Assembly (NCBI RefSeq): GCF_013267595.1
Contig: NZ_CP054011.1
Span: 372,001-436,000, forward strand
DNA from: Prevotella melaninogenica
GTDB taxonomy: Bacteria; Bacteroidota; Bacteroidia; Bacteroidales; Bacteroidaceae
DNA: 64,000 nucleotides
Reading direction: 5' to 3'
Shown here: positions 43,500 through 51,217 of the stretch, piece by piece
How the letters are laid out: each line of letters opens with the position of its first letter
Numbering within the stretch: position 1 is the stretch's first letter
The notes under the pieces: generated by a model
Databases searched by the model: none
Seen by the model: the letters and a program-made list of their open reading frames with translations, nothing else
What the model was told of the DNA's origin: nothing
Translations under genes and position numbers: made by a program

Positions 43500-45611
43500 T
43501 TAACCCAAGTTTAACACCCACTTTCGCCTAATTGTTACTGTCACCGTACTTTTCTCGTTTTTCTTATGGGCTCTGTGTCCTACAAATTTTATTCTTTTTG
43601 AATGGTGAGTGTTTTAAGTTCAACTTATCGTATATTTGTTTTGCTTGCTTCGAAGGACTACCACATTGGCGCATCTCGATGGTTTCACCTAATGGATTCT
43701 TCCCTTTTGTGGTGACGAGCTTTTGGGTGCTCATACGTCGTACTATCTCGGTCCAGTAACAGGATTCTCCTTCTCGTTTTAATTGACAACGGATGGTGTT
43801 TACCACCCAGTAGGCTAATAAACCGAAGAAAAGGTGTGCGTCGCTTCGCTCATCTTTCTGATGATAGATAGGACGGAGGTTGAGATCATTCTTTAGTTGT
43901 CTGTTCGTACATTCTATTTCACGAATGAGATTGTAGTATTCCCATGTCACACGCTCAGAAAGTGTCCTGACATTGCTGCGGAGGAAATAGACTCCGTGAC
44001 CAGATTCCATTGCCGAGAGGTCTTTTATCTCCCAGTCTACACGCAGCATCTCCTTGAGTATCTTCTCATTTTTTATGTAGCTTATCTGGTAGAATTTCGC
44101 TATAGAAGGGTACTTCTGTATGGCACGTCCTGTACGTTCAACAACCTTTTCATAGGTTTTTGTTCCACCTTTCTTGGAGATTCCATCGTTTATCCTCTGC
44201 AGTTCCATCTCAAAACGCTCTTTCCAAACCCTGTTCATGGACGACTCTGTCATAGCTTTCGAAGGAGATGTTATTTCGAGATAATAATCCTCATCATCCT
44301 CTGTCTTAACCTCTTTCAGCGTTATCTTCTGCCGACGGGCATCCATTACCGTAACACTCTTGTTATCATCACTGAGCGTATAGTCTTTCATTTTCGTACG
44401 GGATACGCAGAGATAATTGTAACCCTTTTTCTTTATTAGCTCCAAGTTCTCTTCCGTGGCAACACCTGCATCCATGACAACAAGCGTATCCTTGGTTCGT
44501 GATGGATTCCTCTTTGCCAGCGTATCAATCATATTGGGTAGAGACTTGGGATCTGCTGTATTACCCTCTAAGATAGAAGAATAACGTATAAAACCTTCTT
44601 GATTGATACATAATGCAAGTACAAGTAGCTTACAGTCAGAGCGTTTTTCTTTTGAACGACCGAACTTGGCTTTATCGCTATTACGCTTACTACCCTCGAA
44701 ATAGAAGTTGGTTAAGTCGAAGAGCATCAACTTGTTGTCTATATTAAAGATATCGTCAGTAACGCTGCACAGATGACGCTCTAACTGTTCCTTTAGTTCA
44801 TACAACTTGTCAGTGATTTTATACAGAGAATTGATCCCTGGTGTCCAGCCAGGAACTCCACTGTAAAGTTCGCCAGCAGCTGAGTTATCGCGCAAATAAT
44901 AATAAGATGAACGTTCAGAGACTGCATATACCGTGCGAACAATCAATGCTGACAAAGCCGTGTGTATCGCATTCTCCGTCCACCCGTTTTTGCGCAGAAA
45001 ACCCTCTAACTGCAGCTTGTCTATCGTCTGCTTGCAGAGCCACTCTGCACCAACATTCCTTGCGTCAGTATAGTTTGCCGTCTCGAGGTCAATGTAGTTC
45101 TCATATTTTCTCAGCGACTTCTGCTCTTCCTTATTAAACCGATCGATTCCACCTTCTTTCTCCATACGGCTCCACCATTCGTCAGCCTTTGCCTGTTCAA
45201 TAGGAGTAAGTCCCTCAAGGCGTTCTTTGAAAAGCGAGGGTGTACTTCTGGTTTTGAAGCGTTCGGTAAGAGCGTATGCAATTTTTCGAACCTGTACAGC
45301 AGTAAGTGAAGGTTCAAAACCTATGTTCAACAGAATTAGCGAATGTACATGACCCTGCACGTCACGATATGACTCCTTGATGCGATAATAAGGAGCCATG
45401 TCGCCTGTGGCAGGGTTGAATCGTGTCTGTACATTTGCGTGCATGAGTGCAAAGTAACAAAATATTTTTGATATGGCTGTGTCCTACAAATCAGATTTTA
45501 CTCCTCGTTACAATACCCTATACTTGATTATCAATCATTTATCAAATTGATACTACACAAAACATCCCGAAAATTTATGAAAAATAATTTTGCCGGTTAA
45601 ACTTGGGTTAA
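43500..45611 (-). mobile_element. IS1634-family insertion sequence
   Basis: A 16-bp perfect inverted repeat TTAACCCAAGTTTAAC marks both ends (43500-43515 and 45596-45611, reversed), giving about 2112 bp, normal for IS1634. No target duplication is seen. The left end overlaps the stop codon of the ISAon1-type gene, and the missing outer arm of that element suggests a deletion or recombination at this junction. Confidence 0.75.
43564..45444 (-). CDS. IS1634-family transposase
   Basis: This 626-residue transposase is intact, with family blocks MLFDLTNFYFEGSKRN, TLVVMDAGVATEENLELI (Asp) and YNLIREIECTNRQLKNDLNL near residue 535 (Glu). A direct repeat TGTGTCCTACAAAT lies both at its 3' end (43573-43586) and about 35 nt upstream of its start codon (near 45480), in the same orientation. 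The C terminus NKICRTQSP is encoded within this repeat. Confidence 0.94.
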   Translation of the reverse strand: MHANVQTRFNPATGDMAPYYRIKESYRDVQGHVHSLILLNIGFEPSLTAVQVRKIAYALTERFKTRSTPSLFKERLEGLTPIEQAKADEWWSRMEKEGGIDRFNKEEQKSLRKYENYIDLETANYTDARNVGAEWLCKQTIDKLQLEGFLRKNGWTENAIHTALSALIVRTVYAVSERSSYYYLRDNSAAGELYSGVPGWTPGINSLYKITDKLYELKEQLERHLCSVTDDIFNIDNKLMLFDLTNFYFEGSKRNSDKAKFGRSKEKRSDCKLLVLALCINQEGFIRYSSILEGNTADPKSLPNMIDTLAKRNPSRTKDTLVVMDAGVATEENLELIKKKGYNYLCVSRTKMKDYTLSDDNKSVTVMDARRQKITLKEVKTEDDEDYYLEITSPSKAMTESSMNRVWKERFEMELQRINDGISKKGGTKTYEKVVERTGRAIQKYPSIAKFYQISYIKNEKILKEMLRVDWEIKDLSAMESGHGVYFLRSNVRTLSERVTWEYYNLIREIECTNRQLKNDLNLRPIYHQKDERSDAHLFFGLLAYWVVNTIRCQLKREGESCYWTEIVRRMSTQKLVTTKGKNPLGETIEMRQCGSPSKQAKQIYDKLNLKHSPFKKNKICRTQSP

Positions 45612-45631
45612 ATATTGTAGTTTACTGTCTT

Positions 45632-47056
45632 TTATCGTTTCTCCAATAAGACAACGTTCTCAACGTGTGGTGTTTGTGGGAACATGTCTACAGGTTGGAC
45701 GGCAGAAACTTTATAGTCTGCATCGAGCAGAGCAAGGTCACGCGCTTGTGTTGCAGGGTTGCAACTGACGTAAACAATTCGCTTTGGACTTGCTCCGAGT
45801 ATAACGTTCACAACGTCTGGATGCATACCTGCACGTGGAGGGTCTGTGATGATAACGTCCGGACGTCCATGCTCACTGATAAAGTCCTCTGTAAGAATGT
45901 CTTTCATGTCACCTGCATAGAATAGTGTGTTGTCAATCTTGTTGACTTCTGAGTTAACCTTTGCATCTTCTATTGCCTCTGGAACATATTCAATACCAAT
46001 TACTTTCTGAGCTTTCTTTGCTACGAAGTTAGCAATTGTACCCGTACCCGTATAGAGGTCATATACAAGCTCGTTACCTGTAAGGTTGGCAAATTCGCGT
46101 GCAACAGAATAGAGGTGATATGCCTGTTCTGTATTGGTCTGGTAGAAACTCTTTGGTCCCACCTTGAATCTTAAGTCTTCCATCGTTTCAAAGATATGGT
46201 CATTACCTTTGAAAAGTGTTAGTTCAAGGTCGTTGAATGTATCGTTACCTTTCTGATTATCAACGTAGAAGAGCGAAGAAATTTGTGGAAAACGGTCTGC
46301 AATATGCTGCATTAATGCCTTTGCACGCTCATCGTCTCCCTCCTCATCATAGTGGAACTGTACAAGTACCATCCATTCGCCTGTATTAGAGTTGCGCACC
46401 ATAATATCTCGCAATAAGCCATGTTGTGCACGAATATCGTAGAACTTCATTCCAGTAGAGAATGCATAGTCGCGTATAGCCTTGCGAATCTTGTTGCAGA
46501 GGTCGTCCATCAACCAGCATTTCTCTATAGGATATACCTTGTCAAAGGCACCTGTAATATGGAAGCCAATGGCTCCTTCAGCCAAGCCAACGCCTTTTGG
46601 TAGAGCTTTTAACTCTTCTTCTGTATACCAACGCTTATTAGCACAACCAAATTCGAGCTTGTTACGATATTCCTTGGTGTGTACTGAACCCATGATTGGA
46701 CGAAACTCAGGGAGCTCAACCTTGCCAATACGACTCAGTTGATCATATACTTGTTGTTGCTTTGCTTTCAACTGTTCTTCGTAAGGAAGGTTTTGCCACT
46801 TACATCCACCACAGATGCCAAAGTGTTCACACATAGGTTCCTGACGTACAGCACTTTTACTGATGAAGCGTATGACTGTAGCTTCACAATAACTACGCTT
46901 CTTCTTGCGCACCTGAAGGTCAACTATGTCCCCTGGTACAACAAAAGGAACAAAAATAACTTTATCATCAACATGTGCAACACATTTACCTTCGGCCGCC
47001 ACAGCTTCTATTGTGACATTCTCCAGAATGGGTAATGGCTTTCTTTTTCTACTCAT
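45632..47056 (-). CDS. rlmD: 23S rRNA (uracil-C5)-methyltransferase, RlmD/TrmA family
   Basis: The 474-residue protein has an N-terminal TRAM domain (about 10-65) and an iron-sulfur cluster motif CEHFGICGGCKWQN. The SAM-binding core has VYDLYTGTGTIANF, the catalytic block is IVYVSCNPATQARDL, and DPPRAGMHP precedes it. It methylates a uridine in 23S rRNA (U1939 in E. coli). An in-frame extension to 47173 is rejected because the promoter box TAACTTTG lies inside it at 47078-47085. TrmA/RlmC paralogues cannot be excluded. Confidence 0.88.
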   Translation of the reverse strand: MSRKRKPLPILENVTIEAVAAEGKCVAHVDDKVIFVPFVVPGDIVDLQVRKKKRSYCEATVIRFISKSAVRQEPMCEHFGICGGCKWQNLPYEEQLKAKQQQVYDQLSRIGKVELPEFRPIMGSVHTKEYRNKLEFGCANKRWYTEEELKALPKGVGLAEGAIGFHITGAFDKVYPIEKCWLMDDLCNKIRKAIRDYAFSTGMKFYDIRAQHGLLRDIMVRNSNTGEWMVLVQFHYDEEGDDERAKALMQHIADRFPQISSLFYVDNQKGNDTFNDLELTLFKGNDHIFETMEDLRFKVGPKSFYQTNTEQAYHLYSVAREFANLTGNELVYDLYTGTGTIANFVAKKAQKVIGIEYVPEAIEDAKVNSEVNKIDNTLFYAGDMKDILTEDFISEHGRPDVIITDPPRAGMHPDVVNVILGASPKRIVYVSCNPATQARDLALLDADYKVSAVQPVDMFPQTPHVENVVLLEKR

Positions 47057-47077
47057 AATCTGTTTTGTATTTCGCTG

Positions 47078-47085
47078 CAAAGTTA
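47078..47085 (-). promoter_or_regulatory. -7 box of rlmD
   Basis: On the minus strand TAACTTTG lies 21 nt before the ATG at 47056. No clear -33 element is seen. Confidence 0.55.
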
Positions 47086-47187
47086 CTAAATTTTTCCCGT
47101 TTGTAGTCTGCTTGATAGTTTTTATCAAGTCTGTGTTCGCTAACAAAGCAAAAATGTAAGGTGAAGATAGCAATTTTTATAGAAAAG

Positions 47188-47219
47188 TTTGTTACTTTAC
47201 CTATTTATTGGTATATTTG
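47188..47219 (+). promoter_or_regulatory. Promoter of ppdK
   Basis: TTTG (47188-47191), a 20-nt spacer and TATATTTG (47212-47219) match the Bacteroidetes consensus, 40 nt before the ATG. Confidence 0.75.
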
Positions 47220-47259
47220 CACTATAGAAATAACTAAAATTCATTATCATTTTTAACTT

Positions 47260-49986
47260 ATGAGCGAAAAGAGAGTTTATACCTTTGGTAATGGTAAGGC
47301 TGAGGGTAAGGCTGATATGAGAAATCTCCTTGGTGGCAAGGGCGCCAATCTGGCTGAGATGAATCTCATCGGTGTACCTGTTCCTCCAGGTTTCACAATT
47401 ACCACTGACGTATGTACTGAGTATTATGAGAAAGGTAAAGAGACTGTAGTAGGCTTGCTGAAGGCAGAAGTAGAGAATAGTGTTAAGCATGTAGAAAGCT
47501 TGATGAATTCAACCTTCGGTGACCCAGCTAATCCTCTCCTGATGAGTGTACGTTCTGGTGCACGTGCTTCTATGCCAGGTATGATGGATACAATTCTTAA
47601 CCTTGGTCTTAATGACGCAGTGGTTGCTGGATTGATTGAGAAGACGGGTAACGAGCGTTTTGCTTACGATAGTTACCGTCGTTTTGTACAGATGTACGGT
47701 GATGTTGTTTTGGGCATGAAGCCTGTAAACAAAGAAGATATTGATCCATTTGAGGCAATTATCCAGCAGGTTAAGGCTGAGCGTGGAATTAAACTCGACA
47801 ACGAGATGACTGTTGAAGACTTGAAGCAGCTTGTAGCTCTCTTCAAGAAGGCTATCAAGGAGCAGACTGGTAAGGACTTCCCTGATGATCCAATGGAGCA
47901 GTTGTGGGGTGCTATTTGTGCTGTGTTTGATTCATGGATGAACGAGCGTGCTATCCTTTACCGTAAAATGGAGGGTATTCCACAAGAGTGGGGTACAGCA
48001 GTAACAGTTCAGGCAATGGTATTCGGTAATATGGGAGAATCATCTGCAACAGGTGTTTGCTTCTCTCGTGATGCTGGTACTGGTGAGAATCTCTTCAATG
48101 GTGAGTATCTTATCAATGCACAGGGTGAGGATGTTGTTGCAGGTATCCGTACTCCACAGCAGATTACAAAAGAAGGCTCACTCCGTTGGGCTGCACAGCA
48201 AAATATTGATGAAGAGACTCGTGCAACTAAATATCCTTCAATGGAAGAGGCTATGCCTGAGTTGTACAAGCAGCTCTATGCACTCCAAGATAAGTTGGAG
48301 AAGCACTACCATGATATGCAGGATATGGAGTTTACAGTACAAGAAGGTAAGCTTTGGTTCCTCCAGACTCGTAATGGTAAGCGTACAGGTACTGCAATGG
48401 TTAAGATTGCTATGGACCTGCTTCATGAAGGTGAGATTGATGAGAAGACAGCGCTTATGCGTTGTGAACCAAACAAACTTGACGAACTCCTCCACCCAGT
48501 CTTCGATAAGGAGGCATTGGCTCAGGCACATGTGTTGACACGTGGTTTGCCAGCTTCTCCAGGTGCTGCAAGTGGTCAGGTTGTATTCTTCGCTGACGAT
48601 GCTACAAGGTGGCATGAGGATGGTCGTCAGGTTATCATGGTTCGTATTGAAACATCTCCAGAGGACCTCGCAGGTATGTCTGCTGCTGAGGGTATCTTGA
48701 CAGCTCGTGGTGGTATGACTTCACACGCAGCCGTTGTTGCTCGTGGTATGGGTAAGTGCTGTGTCAGTGGTGCTGGTGCAATCATGGTTGACTATAAGGC
48801 GCGTACCTTAGAGATTGATGGAACTATTATCCGTGAGGGTGACTATATCTCTTTGAATGGTTCAACAGGTGAAGTTTATCTCGGTGAGGTTAAGACTCGT
48901 CCAGCTGAGGTAACAGGTGACTTCGCTGAGCTGATGGATCTTTGTAAGAAGTATAGCAAGTTGGTTGTTCGTACCAACGCAGATACTCCACACGATGCAG
49001 AAGTAGCAAGCAACTTCGGTGCTGTTGGTATCGGTCTTTGCCGTACAGAGCACATGTTCTTTGAGAACGAGAAGATTAAGGCTATGCGTGAGATGATTCT
49101 CGCTAACACTACTGAGGAGCGTGAAAGAGCACTTGACAAGCTCTTGCCTTATCAGAAGCAGGACTTCTATGGTATCTTGAAGTGTATGGACGGTTTACCA
49201 GTTAACATCCGTCTGCTCGATCCTCCTTTGCATGAGTTTGTTCCACATGACCTTAAGGGACAGGAAGTTATGGCTGAAGAGATGGGCGTTAGCGTTCAGT
49301 TTATTCAGAGTCGTGTAAGTGCACTCTCTGAGAGCAATCCAATGTTGGGTCTTCGTGGTTGCCGTTTGGGTAACACATTCCCAGAGATTACTGCAATGCA
49401 GACTAAGGCTATCCTCGGTGCAGCTGTTCTGTTGAAGAAGGAAGGCTTCAATCCTAAGCCAGAGATTATGGTACCATTGGTTGGTATTGTTAATGAGCTG
49501 GATATTCAAGAGAACATTATTCGCAAGACTGCAAATAAACTTTTCAAGAAGGAAGGCGTTGAGGTCGAATTCAAGGTGGGTACGATGATTGAGATTCCTC
49601 GTGCTGCTTTGACAGCTGATGTTATTGCACAGAAGGCAGAATACTTTAGCTTCGGTACAAATGACTTGACTCAGATGACCTTCGGTTATAGCCGTGACGA
49701 TATCGCAAGCTTCTTGCCAAGCTACTTGGAGAAGAAGATTCTCGATGTTGACCCATTCCAGGTTCTCGACCAGAAGGGTGTCGGTCAGTTAATTCAAATG
49801 GGTGTTGAGAAGGGCCGCAAGACTCGCAAGAACCTCAAGTGTGGTATCTGTGGTGAGCATGGTGGTGAGCCAAGTTCTGTTAAGTTCTGCCATCGTGTAG
49901 GTCTTAATTACGTTAGCTGCTCTCCATTCCGCGTGCCTATCGCAAGACTTGCTGCGGCACAAGCAGCAGTGGAAGAAATGAAGTAA
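47260..49986 (+). CDS. ppdK: Pyruvate, phosphate dikinase
   Basis: PPDK interconverts pyruvate, ATP and phosphate with PEP, AMP and pyrophosphate. The 908-residue enzyme is full length: an N-terminal ATP-grasp domain (GGKGANLAEMNLIGVPVPPG; SVRSGARASMPGMMDT), a phospho-histidine domain (GGMTSHAAVVARGMGK, His about 489) and a C-terminal PEP/pyruvate TIM barrel (GIGLCRTEHMF; SFGTNDLTQMTFGYSRDD; CGICGEHGG). It is monocistronic, with its own promoter and a strong terminator. Confidence 0.97.
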   Translation: MSEKRVYTFGNGKAEGKADMRNLLGGKGANLAEMNLIGVPVPPGFTITTDVCTEYYEKGKETVVGLLKAEVENSVKHVESLMNSTFGDPANPLLMSVRSGARASMPGMMDTILNLGLNDAVVAGLIEKTGNERFAYDSYRRFVQMYGDVVLGMKPVNKEDIDPFEAIIQQVKAERGIKLDNEMTVEDLKQLVALFKKAIKEQTGKDFPDDPMEQLWGAICAVFDSWMNERAILYRKMEGIPQEWGTAVTVQAMVFGNMGESSATGVCFSRDAGTGENLFNGEYLINAQGEDVVAGIRTPQQITKEGSLRWAAQQNIDEETRATKYPSMEEAMPELYKQLYALQDKLEKHYHDMQDMEFTVQEGKLWFLQTRNGKRTGTAMVKIAMDLLHEGEIDEKTALMRCEPNKLDELLHPVFDKEALAQAHVLTRGLPASPGAASGQVVFFADDATRWHEDGRQVIMVRIETSPEDLAGMSAAEGILTARGGMTSHAAVVARGMGKCCVSGAGAIMVDYKARTLEIDGTIIREGDYISLNGSTGEVYLGEVKTRPAEVTGDFAELMDLCKKYSKLVVRTNADTPHDAEVASNFGAVGIGLCRTEHMFFENEKIKAMREMILANTTEERERALDKLLPYQKQDFYGILKCMDGLPVNIRLLDPPLHEFVPHDLKGQEVMAEEMGVSVQFIQSRVSALSESNPMLGLRGCRLGNTFPEITAMQTKAILGAAVLLKKEGFNPKPEIMVPLVGIVNELDIQENIIRKTANKLFKKEGVEVEFKVGTMIEIPRAALTADVIAQKAEYFSFGTNDLTQMTFGYSRDDIASFLPSYLEKKILDVDPFQVLDQKGVGQLIQMGVEKGRKTRKNLKCGICGEHGGEPSSVKFCHRVGLNYVSCSPFRVPIARLAAAQAAVEEMK

Positions 49987-50006
49987 TTTCTTAGAAATAT
50001 ATTTTT

Positions 50007-50052
50007 TAGGCGGTATACCATGTTTTTACGTAGGTATACCGCCTATTTTTAT
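50007..50052 (+). terminator. Rho-independent terminator of ppdK
   Basis: TAGGCGGTATACC and GGTATACCGCCTA form a 13-bp stem followed by TTTTTAT. Confidence 0.92.
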
Positions 50053-50148
50053 ATTTTATAAATGTATACCAAAAGAAGTAGAGCCTTTACCTTTCGCTCT
50101 CACTTCTAATTTACTAAGTTCATTACAACAATCTTACTTTATACCAAT

Positions 50149-50400
50149 ATGCAATTTATTAAATCAGCGTTTATAGCACTTGCGTTGTTCTCTACGATAG
50201 GAGGAACGACTGCTTCTACAAAGAGAAATACGAATATTCAGTCTGGAACGGTTTACATTTGTACGGGTCCAAAGGCAAGAAAGTATCATTCAAACCAAAA
50301 TTGCCGTGGTCTTAATAGATGCTCTGGCAGTATAAAAAGCCTTTCTGTGAGTGCGGCAAAGTCAAAAGGCTTTAGTCCATGCAGGATTTGTTATAGATAG
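50149..50400 (+). CDS. Small secreted Cys/His-rich protein
   Basis: This 83-residue protein has a signal peptide (about 1-24). The mature part has VYICTGPKARKYHSNQNC, RGLNRC and SPCRICYR, so Cys38, His47, Cys52, Cys58, Cys78 and Cys81 could form a zinc or disulfide-stabilised fold. Similar short domains (GPxAxxYH...C...C..C) occur in Bacteroidetes and phage proteins. The function is unknown. No close upstream promoter is obvious, but the terminator of ppdK lies before it. Confidence 0.75.
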   Translation: MQFIKSAFIALALFSTIGGTTASTKRNTNIQSGTVYICTGPKARKYHSNQNCRGLNRCSGSIKSLSVSAAKSKGFSPCRICYR

Positions 50401-51005
50401 TTTGTTTATAAACTATGTTTTAAAACATAGCAAGAAGTATGTAATATGCAGTCTTGAACCTTTATAGTTAAGTGTAAAGCAACGCTTTTTATATTCGTTC
50501 TCTACTTTTTACAGTTTCTTTTTACTATGAGTAGAAGGCTATTAGTGCTATACACTATGTTTAATTTATGAATAGAATTATTTTTACGCGAGAAGAAATA
50601 TTAATCTTACTAACGTAAGAGTTGAGTACGTCTAATAATCCTGTTTATATGTTGTTCTTTGAGAAATGAAAAGTTGTTTGCTCTCTTAAAAATGTAACGA
50701 TATAACTATAGTATTTTTAATTTCATTTTGCTGTCACTTTTAATACTTTATGTAAACGTGTTACAAATCAGTAGGTTATAAGCTATTCTCTTGTGACACG
50801 AGTGACAGGAACTTTCATATTAAGGATTTCTTTCATTGTAGAAAAAATAGGGATATTATAATGAATGTGAGAAATAGCGTTTCTGAGGCGGACTCGTTCT
50901 TGGCAGTAAGGATCTTAGAGGTGTTTTTACAGTTATGATACATCTTATTTTTTCTCCATAGTGGATGAGCCACAATAGCCCTTTTTATCATGTCATATCA
51001 TCGAG
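50401..51005. other. Gene-poor AT-rich intergenic stretch
   Basis: No convincing open frame, RNA gene or hairpin was found between the small secreted protein gene and repeat R2 copy 3. Confidence 0.5.
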
Positions 51006-51075
51006 CGGATACTTAGCACCAATGGTGTGGACGGTGAACACTAATAGTGCGGACGGTTATGACACGTAGAATCAC
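51006..51075. repeat. Palindrome-linked tandem repeat R2, copy 3
   Basis: CTTAGCACCAATGGTGTGG, GTGAACACTAATAGTGCGG and TATGACACGTAGA follow the same 20-22-bp pattern as copies 1, 2 and 4. Confidence 0.65.
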
Positions 51076-51174
51076 TAAGGATAATAAAACATGTTGGTCA
51101 CGAATAAGCCTAAAGGAGAATAGAGGTTTACCTCATAAATATCTATAGTAGTATCACTTTAAATGGCCGATGAA

Positions 51175-51215
51175 ACAAAAAAAAGGAGTGTGCCAAATGA
51201 CACACCCCCTTTTTA
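51175..51215 (-). terminator. Terminator of clpB
   Basis: On the minus strand GGGGTGTGTCATTTGGCACA continues as CTCC and an eight-T run, a standard rho-independent signal just past the clpB stop codon. Confidence 0.88.
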
Positions 51216-51217
51216 TA

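Larger units (their letters stand above)
40943..43503 (+). pseudogene. ISAon1/ISL3-family transposase core, frameshifted and interrupted by two elements
   Basis: Frame +1 to the first ORF encodes HAQDWLLFEDNIGESLSIDE, TNDRFHVQKL (catalytic Asp region) and, after a lesion, FVNRATNANAESFNAKVKAFRA (catalytic Glu region). Near 41630 one A seems missing from an A-run and the frame jumps. TAG at 41872-41874 replaces a probable CAG. At 41910 an IS4-derived MITE interrupts the gene, and a second IS4-type element sits right beside it. Removing both and one copy of each duplication restores FFLYRLMKLCA and a TAA at 43501-43503. Confidence 0.85.

Noticed and set aside
45632..47173. Longer start for rlmD
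   Set aside because: The extension includes the promoter box and is rich in residues unlike the family N terminus.
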